From Linyphia triangularis (lineage: Eukaryota > Arthropoda > Arachnida > Araneae > Linyphiidae): a stretch of DNA of 64,000 bases. Positions 12,801 through 23,690 of this stretch are shown here, piece after piece; within the stretch, counting starts at the first letter, position 1; every line of letters begins with the position of its first letter. The translations under genes were made by a program, and so were the position numbers. The notes below the pieces were generated by a model. The model was not told the origin of the DNA. It worked only from the letters and a program-made list of their open reading frames with translations, and searched no databases. The stretch spans positions 47,070,069 to 47,134,068 of the forward strand of contig OZ021723.1 in the NCBI GenBank assembly GCA_963978545.1, in the 5' to 3' direction.

Positions 12801-14389
12801 GTTTTTTTGGTGAAATTCAACAGACAACATATCAAAGTGAAAGCACCACTTATCTTTCTGAGCCATGTTTAGTTGAAAATCAATTATCTACTTTACAAAC
12901 TTCAGCTTCGAGTTTCAACCAGCATTGCATCGCTGACTGGCCTCAAATGTTGAATGAAAGTAAAAGCTTTAATGGAATAAACATGAATAAAGAAGGCTTT
13001 TCTGTCACACCTCAAGATTTCAACCAGTGTATGAATCAAGAGTTTTCTCGATCTGCTAATGTTTCCCAGTTTAATTTAAGAGAAACTTCTTTAGATTTCA
13101 ATTGTGAGAATTTTCAGTCCAATCTTAATGCTATTTATCCTACTGATAAAACTCTCCCATTTCCTGAAGCACCCAATAACAATAGTTTCTCAGAAAGTAA
13201 AGTTTCCATGTTTATGCAACCCTACAGTTCTATTCAGAAACCTATTAATAGCTTTTGCTGGAGAAAAGATACTCTGCTAAATACAGATAGCATAAGTGTG
13301 AAAGAATTCAATAACTTGAAAACAGACTGCAATTTATCTCAGAAAGCTGATACTTCCAAGCTAAATGATGGAAAACCTGCAAATTCAGATAAAATTTCGG
13401 TAAATAAAATATCCTCATTTACGCAATCTAATAGTTCTCTCAACAAACCCTTACATGTATTTTGTCCTAGTAAAGATAAATTGATGAATAGAGTTATTCT
13501 AAATGCAGATGAATTGACAAATATGGATACCAGTATGAAACCAATTGTTAAAGAGGAGTCAGCAGTATATTCAAACGGGTTTTATAGCAACAAATCTGCC
13601 ACTTCCAGATTTGAATACAATGGACTTTGCAATGTAAATCCTTCTTGCACAATCCCTGATACCTGTTTGTCGCATAAGTTTTATAGCAATGATACTAATT
13701 TTGATACCTTTAATGGTGCTTCATATCTCAATGGTGCAAATTTTGGTACATCCAATGTTCACGAACACTGTGAAGCTACATTTGGTACCTCTCATGTTTC
13801 TTCTTCTAACTCCTACAGTACTGATTTCTCCATTTCCTATGACTTAACCAATGGTGGTCGTTATTTCACAAACAATATCAATGTCTCAAACAAAGGGTTT
13901 GTTACAATCAACAGGAACAATCATTCTAAAGTGCATGGATTGCAGAAGTCAATTGGTTCAAAGAACATATCTGCCTCAAGCGTAAATTTTTCATCTCCAA
14001 ATTCTTTACATGCTAATCCAACAAAAAGGATAAGGACTGAAACAATTTCGAGAAGTACTGAAAATGTTATTAGTGATGTACATCAGATGCCTACCTTATT
14101 GAAGAGGAACGATTGCTTAGACTTGTTCTCTGATATTGTTTTGGATAATGCACTTGATCAGAGCAAAGCTAGCTTGAGTGTGGTGACAGAGACACCAACC
14201 CAGAGGGACTCTGGAAATTCTAGTATCAATGGAGAACTGTTTAACGAGCTTGACAGATTTTTTAAGAAATGTCCTTTTCCTTTATCCACCCAAACACTGG
14301 TAACTGATGAATCTGTATTATCGACAGACTTGCACAATAAACCACAGCTGAATGTGTCACCCATATCTGCTGAGCTTGTTTTGGACTAA
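3658..14389 (+). CDS. Methoprene-tolerant (Met/gce)-like bHLH-PAS transcription factor, 3' part (span of four exons)
   Basis: Exons 3658-3814, 4239-4345, 7474-7624 and 12379-14389 join in frame through GT/AG introns, each junction splitting a codon (R, M and S). They encode 807 residues of an incomplete protein. In order these are the end of the PAS-A/PAS-B linker, a full PAS-B domain (about residues 20-140) and a C-terminal tail of about 670 residues. Known of the family: Met/gce heterodimerises with the SRC/Taiman coactivator, binds juvenile hormone (methyl farnesoate in crustaceans) in its PAS-B pocket and activates Kr-h1-type targets in the nucleus. Seen here: the DQR-(I)-x-T-I-x-GY start, YIYLQSKG on the central strand, and EEEGK right after the domain, all Met-like. 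AhR was the main alternative; it shares the post-domain EEG motif but matches less well across the middle strands. The bHLH and PAS-A parts lie outside the window, so this is a partial gene. Confidence 0.85.
3815..4238 (+). other. Intron 1 (visible part of Met-like gene)
   Basis: Canonical GT (3815) to AG (4238). AT-rich, with an A-rich low-complexity run at about 4083-4120. Nothing else was recognised. Confidence 0.8.
4239..4345 (+). CDS. Met-like gene, middle PAS-B exon
   Basis: This 107-nt exon is too short to stand out as an open frame. Its acceptor is TTATTATAG at 4230-4238 and its donor A|GTAGGT at 4345/4346. The first base completes Arg and the last starts Met. It encodes 35 residues, including IATITGYMPREVQGMSAYKY and then a D-T-D-V acidic turn and ALFAQKA. 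This is the PAS-B helix region: G-Y-M-x-x-E-V is the Met-type version of the common PAS 'GY.P.E..G' motif. Reading frame and splice phase agree exactly with both neighbouring exons, which strongly supports the exon. Confidence 0.85.
4346..7473 (+). other. Intron 2 of Met-like gene
   Basis: GT at 4346 to AG at 7473, about 3.1 kb and AT-rich. The only structure of note is a tRNA-Gly-like relic around 6059-6125 (see findings). No open frame or clear transposon was recognised. Confidence 0.8.
7474..7624 (+). CDS. Met-like gene, exon with the end of PAS-B
   Basis: The acceptor CATTTTAG ends at 7473 and the donor AG|GTATTT is at 7624/7625. The exon begins with TG, completing Met. It then encodes FTSNDGSGLITYRLRI, STYIYLQSKGQIVYKEN and SHFICLNRWL, the last three beta strands of PAS-B, and ends with AG, which completes Ser in the next exon. 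YIYLQSKG and the closing F-I-C-x-N strand are the parts most like Met/gce. This strand lines the ligand pocket in family structures. Whether the pocket binds juvenile hormone, methyl farnesoate or nothing in this species cannot be read from sequence alone. Confidence 0.87.
8255..8574. mobile_element. hAT-superfamily MITE with perfect 8-bp TSD
   Basis: This 320-bp element begins CAGTGATTCTCAACC and ends with the exact reverse complement of those 15 bases. It is flanked by the perfect direct repeat CAATAACC (8247-8254 and 8575-8582). An 8-bp TSD and a CAGTG...-type terminus are diagnostic of hAT transposons. The interior has no coding capacity, only repeated GCGGCACAC words near both ends (subterminal repeats, likely transposase-binding) and an AT-rich middle. 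It is non-autonomous, and the perfect TSD suggests fairly recent insertion into the intron. Confidence 0.92.
8858..9262. repeat. Long-armed palindromic element in intron 3
   Basis: The left arm (about 8858-9051) and right arm (about 9095-9262) are imperfect inverted repeats around a loop of about 43 bp. Matching blocks include ACAAAAATGTTTG / CAAACATTTTTGT, CCCCTTCATAGG / CCTATGAAGGGG, AAAATTAGTAAGATTTTCTT / AAGAAAATCTTACTAATTTT and GAAAAGTATTGAGATCT / AGATCTCAATACTTTTC. The left arm has an extra stretch of about 20 bp near its outer end. This is probably a foldback-type MITE. No clear TSD was identified. Confidence 0.75.
9948..10375. repeat. Pair of diverged direct repeats (about 105 bp each)
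   Basis: Segments 9948-10055 and 10274-10375 align in the same orientation. Shared order of words: CTG.T.ATAAATTTTT.AAATAA, AATGTAAA.TTT, CATTC.CAAACC.AAAA.CAGTTTA, and CGTTT.AACATATGTT. About 220 bp of unrelated-looking sequence separates them. The origin (tandem duplication or remains of a larger element) is unknown. Confidence 0.6.
10784..10837. repeat. 18-bp tandem repeat, three copies
   Basis: The unit TGAATATATAATTTGTCA occurs at 10784 and 10802, and with one substitution at 10820. It makes small open frames on both strands that are not genes. Confidence 0.9.
11885..11928. repeat. Perfect 19-bp hairpin in intron 3
   Basis: AAAAATATCAAGATTGAGG at 11885-11903 is followed after a 6-nt loop by its exact reverse complement at 11910-11928. 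It lies about 450 nt upstream of the terminal exon's acceptor. It could be a microtransposon relic or an RNA structure; there is no direct evidence for a function. Confidence 0.8.
12379..14389 (+). CDS. Met-like gene, terminal coding exon (Ser/Asn-rich C-terminal tail)
   Basis: The acceptor is ATATTTTCAG ending at 12378. The open frame begins further upstream at 12227, but the residues before SEEEGK are translated intron. One base completes Ser, then 669 codons run to TAA at 14387-14389. The exon opens with SEEEGKRELIKFQERFAPQ, the charged helix that directly follows PAS-B in Met and AhR proteins. The rest is low-complexity, Ser/Asn/Thr-rich and probably disordered. Two segments about 69 residues apart (13199-13318 and 13406-13525) are diverged copies of a 40-residue unit sharing SS...KP...FC..KD. 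Near the C-terminus, acidic-hydrophobic patches (LDLFSDIVLDNALD at about 14118-14160, and ELFNELDRFF) look like transactivation motifs. The single long exon is typical of bHLH-PAS tails. The tail sequence itself would not identify the family. Confidence 0.88.
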
Positions 14390-16614
14390 GACCATCTTGG
14401 CATGCTCTTCGAATGGCACAGTTAGTAAAGGTAATAGTTACTACGATTTTATATACATTTAATTTCAGTCGATTCATTTCAATTATACCGGATAAATTAT
14501 TCTTATTTTAATGTCTCATGTTTACTTTCTTTGCAGTTTGAACAATTAAAAATCTATTTCCCTTCAAATATGTCTATTAGTTGTGTTTTAATCTGAAAGA
14601 TTACTGTATGCTATTCAAAGGTGTTGCGGATATTTTGTGAAAGTTTGAAATTACAGAAACAGAACCTAAGGAATCATTCCTACTCGACACATCATCTACA
14701 TAAATTTCATATCATTCGTATAAAAAGAGCTAAAATATTTACTAAACAAATATAAGGAATCATATTTTAAGTACTTGTGAGTTGTATGCACTAACCGAAT
14801 GGTATTTCACGTTATTATTTTAATCTGGCAGCATCGGATGAAAGAAAAATGCATACTATGATATGTTTGTTTTCATAGACGATATTTTCATCTGTTTGAT
14901 CCAATATTGTCATTAATTGCAGATTATTACAATATAGTACATTTTGTATGTATACTTTGTGTATTGCAATATATTTTTGTTCCAAGTGATTTTCATTTTG
15001 GAAAAAAAAAATGCTTTCTATATATAGTTCAATTCTTCCAGTTTCTTATAAACTGATAGTACAACATTTTAAAAGATCAGTGAAATATGCTTTATGTCTT
15101 GTTATTTATATTAGATTATTTAGTTGATTTGTTTTCTTCTTATAACTCAAACTCTAGAGTATTATTTGTGTATGCATTTCTAAAAAGGTGCTCTTTTATC
15201 TCACTATGTTCTTCTGTTACATACCATACCCTCTTCTCTGTTATATGACAGTAGAGCCTACATTTTTGGTACACATTTTTTGCTAGATGAGTTCTATTGT
15301 ACAGTTTTGATTCCATTTAATAACATCTTTTATATAACCTGACCATACACAACCTCAAGCAACCATACCTTACATGCATTAAATAAATGATAGTCATTAA
15401 TTGCCTGGTTAAAGGATAGAAGTCAACTTCATGCAAATACATTTTTACCTTTTTTAGTTAATTTTTTTTCTCTTTATTGAAATTACAAATATTAGTACAC
15501 AATAAATATTAGTCACACGAAGCCTCCTGAGTTATGTAGTTGTGTTGTAAATAATACTTTATGGGGGGAAATGTATATATTTAATGTATGTGTCCTACCA
15601 AAACGCACAATTACTTCATAATAGTCAATGAATATATATAGATAAGCCAGAAACGGTTGAAATATTTTCTTAGAGATTTATACATCTTTTGCTTTAAAGA
15701 AAGTAAAAGTTCTTTCTTAAAATTCCTTAAGATATGGGCAAATTAGTTACAGGATATCATATTATTTTAAAATTTTCAGGTCTAATGGAAACAAAAAATA
15801 AATCCCAAACAACATTCGCTACTGGTGGAAAATTTTCAAAAGTCAAGTGGTTCCTGACAGTTTCATTCCCTTTTAATTATTTTTTACTCATGTATAGTCC
15901 TTTCAATCCTAATTGAATTAAATTTTTGAAAGATAATTTTTCTATCTGAATTTATTTAATTAGAAGAATAGTTAGAAAGAATTGTTAGAAATTTTTTTTA
16001 TTGAAAAAAAGCTTTTTATAGTAATTGGAATAGATAACTGACCAGTCTGTCTTCATTACACCCACACTTTTATTCATTAATATATTTAAATATCTGAATT
16101 CATATTTAAGTCACCTTCTGTAAAAAATTATTCATGTTTCTATTATATAACAACAAATTGTAGTTTAAAAAGTTTCTATTTTGAAATATAATTCTAGAAT
16201 TTAAAAGTAGTTTATAGTAAAGTGTTGTTTCTATGTAAATGTGAGGGGAATTTTTCAAATTTCTGTGTTACATAATAAAGAAGATGTTATAAAATGTCAC
16301 ATCAATTACTATTAAATAAAGTAACACAACATGAGCTTGTCCAACCTTAAAAGTATTTATTTAGTTAGTACAATTATTATGATTGAGTTGTTTATGTTTG
16401 AGTTTATAGTATTTTATGTTAGATTTCCAATGTACAAATAAGCTGCAATATTTTTATACATTGTTTTAAAGTCCACATTTCATAGTTTAGACAAAGACTT
16501 TTTTTTTTTCAAGAAAAATTCCACAGAAAGCACACACAAAATATTAGTGGTTCGGGAACACTTCATTCAATTAGATTTTTTCCCAATTAAGCTACCCCTA
16601 TACAAGTTTTAAAA

Positions 16615-16800
16615 GTGTATATACAGGGTTTCCGCACATATGGAAGGTCAGAAAATGTCATGGAAAGCAATGAATTTCGACATTGGATAAATTTTTTGAT
16701 GGAAAGTCATGATTATGAGCAAAAATATGGCCATAAATCATGGAAATGCAGTGCATTTCATGGACTTCTAAATATTTTAAGTAAAATCATGTTACTGTGA
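16615..16800 (+). repeat. Dispersed-repeat relic with GGAAAGTCATG words
   Basis: Starting at about ACAGGGTTTCCGCA, the stretch is built of repeated short words (GGAAAGTCATG, GTCATGGAAAG, AATCATGGAAATG, TTTCATGGAC). This pattern is typical of old transposon ends rather than protein. A short GTTTCCG inverted match near 16.9 kb hints at a second terminus. It gives an open frame at 16615-16800 that I do not consider coding. Confidence 0.4.
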
Positions 16801-19582
16801 CGTCATTAATTCCAAGATCGCTGTTCAGCTTATCGAAAATTCATTTGTTTTTATATACGTTTTGACGGAAACAATGGTCACAGTTAAAAACCGCGGCCTA
16901 CGGAAACATTTCTGAACTGAATTTTCAATCTCTCAGAAGGTGCTTTAAATAAAACTATTGCTCTCATGAAATTCATCAGTTGTATAATGAAAGATTTATG
17001 ATCCTCTTTGTTTTCTAATATAGAAGTTGTTTCAACTCAGGAATAATGATATGATGCAGCCAGTAGAGGAGCAAAAATCTTACACCACCCAATAAATCAA
17101 TCAATCCGTCTTCCTTATTCTGTTTTGTATTGTTGATATCAAAACATTTGATTTTGATGATATTTATTATTAATGACTTATTCTTTATTATTAAAGATTG
17201 ATTAGCTTTTTTAACACTGAAATATCAAAGAATGGAAAATTATTTTTCCCTTTTTCTTCTGATTTGGAAGTTACTGAAACAAGGATTTTTTACTTAATTT
17301 AAAATAAATTTTTATAAAAATCATTTTATGATACATTGATTTACTTTTTATGTTCGTGTTAGTAAAATTCATATAGGTTTTTTTTTTTTTTTTTGTGATT
17401 TGATTTCTTGAGTCATGGATTTTTAACATTTTATTTTGGCAGAAACCCAGTATATAATTCTGTAGTGTGATAAATTATCGGCATATTTTTGTAAAAGATT
17501 ACCATGTTTTGCTTTTATTTAACCTTTAACTAGAAAATATGTAGACAACTTAAAATAGCACAGCACCTTTTGTAGCAGTCCCTTGCAGTGTCGATTCAAG
17601 TATCTTGATTTTTATTTATGAGAGCCTTACTCTTTAATGTATAATTTAAATTTCATTGTACTTTGAAACAAATTTCCTTCTGTCAGTTTAGTTGCTCATT
17701 TTTAAAAATGTTTCCATTGTAATGAAACATCTAAATACTAACTATATATATATATATAAATACCTTCTTTCTAATTGAAAAAATAATGACTAAACACTTG
17801 ATTTTTTTTATATTAAGTGTATTTAAGAATGGCGACACATGCGAATATATGTATAGTATATATAAATACAGAGAAAATAACAAAAAAATAAGCAAATATT
17901 GATACTCCAGGGTGCATTAAGCTGTCACTATATATTTAGAGAAATTCGTATGATCATGACATTTTATATCCTACCTTAATTAACCAGCCTAACTTTCAAG
18001 ATGACCAAATAGTATGTTCTGTTATATATGGAAGGTACAAAAACATATTTAATCCAAATATTGTTGTCCAAAATGTGTTAAAATACTTAAATATTCACAC
18101 ATATTTTTATTGAAGTGTTTGGAATATTTCATTTCATATATGTAATTATGAGCATTGGATAGAGATTAACATGCATACTTCTGTTATCTTTCTACGTAGC
18201 CTGGAACTGATTCTCATACACAAATGCAAAGTTAAACGAACAGTTTATTTTGAGAACCATTACTTTTTCTGCTGGTCATAAATGTTGTATTAGCTTTAAA
18301 ATTACTCAAGACGTGCATGTATAAAATCTGCACCATGTGAAAGTTGTATACGTTAAAATTTATTTTTAAATTAATATTTTTAAGTAATAAAATATACTAT
18401 ATTAATTTTATATTCTAATTTTAATATGTGCTATTGATTTTGAATTTAAATAGTAAAATAATATAATTATTCAGTGATTTCATTTATATTTCTGATGGTG
18501 TCAGTATATATTTTTTTAAATAAATTAAAAATTAGATTATTGTACATTTTTATACTTTTAATTTAATTTAAGAAGTATAATGTGATGGCTGTCTGATTAC
18601 TCTGCATGAAAATCTCACTATAAATATGTTAAAGCATATGTGTCCCCTCTCTTTCTAGGTTATTTTAACGAATTCTTTTCAAATAGGAACATAAAAAATG
18701 GATTGATAATTGGAATATATACAGAATAAAATTATATTGTATTTTATAAAGATTTATTTTAAAAATCCATAAGGGTGGATGATTTGTAAAAATAGTACAT
18801 ATTTCCATAATATCTATGCTCCTTATGAAGAAAGTAAAAAATATTTTAAAGATAAATGCAAATATGTATACAGTAAAACTATCGTATTCTGATACTCAAT
18901 TTAAAAAGCAGTAAATTTAATTTTTACTGAATATATGCATATAATTTTTATATACATAGAACTTGATGTGGTATTAGTTCAATTAAAGTATAAAATATAG
19001 TTTTAATAAAATATATATAAGGAAGAAAAATATTTGATGAAGTATTTATAAAGAAAAAATTATTGGGATTTATGTTTCACAAGTATGACTATCCAAAAAA
19101 GATTTGTACATTAAAAGAAGCATTAATTTTAAGTATACTTCCTCAAATAAGAAACTTATCTCTTCACTCATTACTATTAGTATTTGCAACTATTGTTTTC
19201 TCTAAATAAAAAATACTATTCAACAAAATTACATTGGAAATCTTTGTCTCCTTCAAACAAGTTTCTCTTAAAATGACTTATTTTATCTACCTGTAAATTT
19301 CAAGCAATCCCTAATCTTGTGAATTTTTGGCAGTTGTTAACTCCTTTGAAAGATTCATTACTGTTCTTTGTAAAGTCAGAAATGTTGATATTGATCATAA
19401 TTCTAACATCTCATGTATCTTGCAGAATATGCGATTTTTGAAGTAGGCTACCGATATGGCTCTAAAGTATATGAAGTGTAGATTTGTTTCAGGAAATTTC
19501 AAGCAGTTTAAAGATGCATTTAAAAGAATAAAACTATTGCTTTGATTTTTTATTTTTTTTTATATGATGAAATATTTTATCC

Positions 19583-19623
19583 ACTCATAAAATGTTACTC
19601 ATAAAATGTTACTCATAAATGTT
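19583..19623. repeat. 14-bp tandem repeat, three copies
   Basis: ACTCATAAAATGTT occurs twice in tandem, followed by a third copy lacking one A. Confidence 0.9.
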
Positions 19624-22185
19624 GTAAAATTAATAATTTGTTTACATGAAATAATAAACAAATTAATTTGGAATTATTAAAATATATATATATATATATT
19701 TACGTTCTTTAGCTATGAATGAAACAGTTATGTTGATCATATCGTCTAGAGACCAGGTGTCCACTTAAATGGACACACTTTTGAATTTTTTGCACAATAA
19801 TTTTTTTTTTAGGTCATTTATTTTTTTGTTATTTGATCCACTAAAAAAAGAAAAACACAAAAAAAAAAATCTCCTTGCATGCTCGGGTCTCTAGAGGATA
19901 TTGACTGTCACATCGTCATTAAATTCATAAAAAAGTATCTAGTCGAAAGAATTTTTTCCCTTAAATGGCTTATAGTTTATGGTTTGTATATAGTTTATAA
20001 ACTGTGATTTTTGTACGAATTTTTGTTTTGTTTCATTTAGAAAAGAATTTGTTTTATGCATAAAAAATGTTTTGATACTTAAATCTGTACCTTGAAATAT
20101 GAACAAACCTTGTCAAACCTAAGCGAACACGTATTTGAGATTTGTTTCAATATTGAGAAGCATAGTTAATCGGTGGGGGAGGGGAATGTATGGCCGAGCA
20201 CACTTGTCGATATTCGTGCATGTTGGTATACTTACCCAATTATATAATGTTTTTCCAAATTTGCTAATATTTTTACAACTATAAGTTAGAATAAAAAGAA
20301 AAGAATTTTGGAAAGGGGGGGGGGGGGTTCGATCAAGATGAATCTAACAAGTGTATTTAAGAATTTAAGAAATTATTTACTAAAAATTATGTATTAATAA
20401 TTAAAAAACTGTTTTATATCTAAGTTGCGTGTTTATGTTTGTTCTTATCTCTTGAAAAAAAAAAAAATGAATAAAATATAATAATTATTTACCATTTCCG
20501 GTTTTTTTTTTCAAACATTTTCTTTTTTTAACATCAGTCGACCTTTTTTTTTGTCCTCAGTTCAATCACTAATCATTCATTGGCAATTTACGAAATTTGG
20601 TAATCCAACGTTTTTTGGGTGCTAAATCCAAATGTGAAATAATAGTATGGGGTTGCCGTTGAACTTTTTAAAGTTTGATTCTACTTTTATATGTATGATA
20701 ATTTATGACTAAAAATTTGAAGGGAAAAAAAGTATTATACTTTTATAAAATATCTTCAACAGCTTGCAACGGTACTTTCCTTTTTTTTCCTTTCATCTAT
20801 TAGAAAGAAAAGAAGATGTAGTTAGCGATCGGATTTTTTTTTTTTTTTTTTTTTTTTTGCGCACTGTACCCATAAAAAGAAGGGGGGGGGGGGAGTTAAC
20901 GAACGATGGCTATATCTTCAGTTCGCGGTTTGCACCAAAGTGTTTTGTTTAAGATTTTCTATATGTCTGGATCAAAATATTTATCTTAGAGGGCTCAATA
21001 TTAAGTAAATTTAACTCTATCTTTAAAAATTTCAATACGAACTCCTATTTTTTACGTTTTTATTCGATTTAGAATACTTCGTTTACCCTAGATACCAAAT
21101 TTCAGTTCATTATGTTGAGAATCACGTCACTTATGAGCGAAAATGTTTTGCCCGATCTTGAGGCAATTTTAATAGCGGGGAATAATCCGAACGTTTGCTT
21201 GCTTCAAGACGTAATCTATATTACACATTCCCTTAAAGTGAGCTTTTTACATTTTTGCTAAAATATTGAAAACCAAAAGTCAAAATGGAATGAAAAAAAA
21301 CACATTCTGGAGAGGTTTTTAACCATGATAAATCTAAAGGAAACAACAACAACAACAAAATTCTATTTAAAAAAAATTAAAACTTGTTTTATTAATTAAT
21401 AATTAAAAAACTGTTTAATACAAAAGTGTCATATTATTTATGTATAACCACCGTTTTCAACAACAACGTGGCTCAGTATGAGGACAAAATTCGCAGACGC
21501 CCGTGAAAACATTTCAGTTGGAATTTTCTGACAAGCAGCAAACGGTGGTTATTTTGAAAACATTTTTGTAGTTTTCCTAGTCATCAGCGCCATCTGTTGA
21601 CGAACTTTGTAACTAATTTTGAAAATTGCTAAGAATAAATTCCCTGATTACTGAATGCAGCAAACCGTACATTTCTATCGCCTTCAGTTTTTTTTTTTTT
21701 TTTTTTCAAATCGTCTGTCATTTTTGGGCACCCGGTATCAGAACAACCAATGTGTAGTTGCATTGTTTTCTGAGTTATTAAGAATCTTACAATTTAATTA
21801 AAAATAAAAATGGTACTCACATTTTTCTTTGTTTCTCAAAGCTGAATGTAACGATATTGGTCGATGTTCTTTCAAGGTACAGAAGTATAATTTAATCAAT
21901 GAATTTATTGCTGTTTTGTTCTTAATGAAGTCAATGATACTGTTACGTTTGAAATAAATATATAAGGATTTTGCAAATATTTTGTTTAATTTTGAAATTA
22001 GATTTTATCTGTGATTCATCATTTTAAATATTTACTCGCAAGTGTTATTGTTTAGTATTGTAAATTTTGTCCTTGCGACTTTGTTGACTTTAAATTCACA
22101 TTATATCATGAAATATTTCTTTATACACTAATACAATGCATCCTGTATATAAATGCAGAGACTGTTTTCATTTATTGTGTTTGTG

Positions 22186-22191
22186 AATAAA
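22186..22191 (+). terminator. Candidate polyadenylation signal
   Basis: AATAAA is set in a TTTGTGAATAAAGATATAC context with T-rich and then GT-containing sequence about 15-30 nt downstream, which resembles a functional poly(A) site. It could end the Met-like transcript, but closer AATAAA hexamers exist, so the assignment is tentative. Confidence 0.3.
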
Positions 22192-22624
22192 GATATACAT
22201 TTTTATTTGAGGCTATGAGTGTATTAATTATATACAGTTTTGCTTAAGCTTCCATTAAGTTAAAGTTAACTAGTATTTAAAAATATCTATTTCAAATGCT
22301 CTAAAATTAATTTGAACTATAATGCTTAGAAATGTAAGTTAGGAACAAATGACGCAAAAGGAGAACAAATTAGGTAAAAACTTAAGCATGATGTAGGTTT
22401 AAATGTATTCAATCGATAAAATTTAATGTAGAATGATTAATTAAAATTTCATTTAGTTATCTATTTAAAAAATTAAGATTTATGCAAAAACAACTTAACC
22501 GCCTTGTGTGGCATCTGCACTCCCCTGAAAATAATTCTGCCGGCTCCAGTAATTGTGGTCAATGCATATAAATTTGGCGTGGAATTGTGTTATTTACCGT
22601 TTTCATATTTTCATTCATTTAAAA

Positions 22625-23690
22625 AATAAGCGCCAGTTTGGTGATATATATTTTTGACGATAATTCTTACGTACCCTCAGGGCCTGATCATGACAAGTTG
22701 GGGCCCAAGGCCCGGATACATTCGGAGGCCCCTTTTTCAATTGCGTGATTTATTGGTAATAGGCTTGATACAAAATCAAATGAATTAACATTAAATATAG
22801 ATGAAGTTGAATTAATGATAATATTTTTTTTTTATTTTTTTTTTTATTGCAAATAAAGAAACAAATTTCAAACAATCAAATTTATAAATCAAAAGAAGAC
22901 AAACTTTTTTTTATGTATAGCATTGCATTTCACTACCACAATGTGTTGTAATATGTGTGACCACAATATCTGCAGCATTATTCACAACTTCAGAGTCGAC
23001 ATTTGCTGATCTCACAAAAAATTCGTCATGACTTCTTTTCATTTTAACAGAAGTTAAAGGTTTACAGCCAATTTCAGGGCCCCCTAAAATCATGGGCCCA
23101 AGGCCTGGGCCTTGTGGGCCTAGGCGATGATCAGGGTCTGTGTACCCTCCCATCACCTGAAAAACCAAAAAAAAAAAAAAAAAACACGTCAAAAATGGCG
23201 AATTTGGCAATATACTTTTCGATAATTCTTACATTATCCTCCCTTGAAAGTGAAAGAGTCGTTGGGCAATGCCAAAAGAAAAAGAACTATATGCTAATGA
23301 CATTCGTTTTTAAACTTTTTACACCTTTATCGCATTTCGTAGATGGATATGTTTAAAACGTTTGAAGAGGCATTTTCACAGTAGTACACGTTTTTTAGTA
23401 ATTGCTGAAAAACATGATTTTTTCAATGACAGCACCTTATATATTTGGCGAAAACTTTAATGACGGGTCCCATGGCCACTACTAACCCGTACACAAAATT
23501 TGAACATGGTAGTTCACTCCGTTCAAGAGTTATGCTGATTACAGACAGACACACACATTTTTATAGACCACTTTTTTTTAACTCGGCACGTTCCAAAACG
23601 TGGAGAAATGCCAAAAGAATTGAAATTTTCTTTATGACCGAATGTAATACTTTCATTGTCCTATGTAAGCATACGGGTAATTGAGAGTAA
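22625..23690 (+). repeat. Dispersed repeat family, copy 1, split by a hAT-like insertion
   Basis: The sequence before 22677 (CGCCAGTTTGGTGAT...GATAATTCTTAC) and after 23141 (GGCAATATACTTTTCGATAA..., TTGCTGAAAAACATG, ACAAAATTTGAACATG) matches, in order, the reverse complement of about 40020-40640. The two copies share the same block order, and the 463-bp hAT-like element at 22678-23140 sits inside copy 1 only. A third partial copy follows at about 23700-23850. The open frames within it (23445-23684 here and 40074-40466 in the other copy) share a TKFEH...LTT/ITD pattern because the DNA is homologous. No protein family was recognised. Confidence 0.7.
22678..23140. mobile_element. hAT-like non-autonomous element nested in a repeat
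   Basis: This 463-bp element begins CAGGGCCTGATCATGAC, and its other end reads, on the opposite strand, CAGACCCTGATCATCGC. Flanks are CGTACCCT (22670-22677) and TGTACCCT (23141-23148), an 8-bp TSD with one difference. Both ends are rich in GGGCCC / AAGGCC words. The diverged TIRs and TSD indicate an older insertion than the 8255 element. The minus-strand open frame at 22911-23210 crosses its boundary and is not a transposase I recognise. Confidence 0.7.

Larger units (their letters stand above)
14390..22210 (+). other. Candidate long 3' UTR / 3' flank of the Met-like gene
   Basis: About 7.8 kb of very AT-rich DNA without any convincing open frame follows the stop codon. Several AATAAA hexamers occur early (for example 16315-16320), and one with a good context lies at 22186. 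The true transcript end cannot be fixed from sequence. The interval also holds a transposon-like relic near 16.6-16.9 kb, a 14-bp triplet repeat at 19583-19623, G-runs at 20315-20327 and 20882-20893, and an insert-like stretch near 21.44-21.72 kb that is less AT-rich. Confidence 0.35.

Noticed and set aside
14158..14477. Minus-strand open frames over the end of the terminal Met-like exon
   Set aside because: They are antisense shadows of the coding exon.
19745..19896. Element bounded by TCTAGAGACC / GGTCTCTAGA
   Set aside because: The 10-bp inverted match about 130 bp apart is suggestive, but there is no TSD and the intervening sequence is low-complexity.
22911..23210. Transposase gene inside the hAT-like element
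   Set aside because: The frame crosses the element's boundary into flanking DNA and has no DDE/hAT-dimerisation signature. The element is too short to be autonomous.
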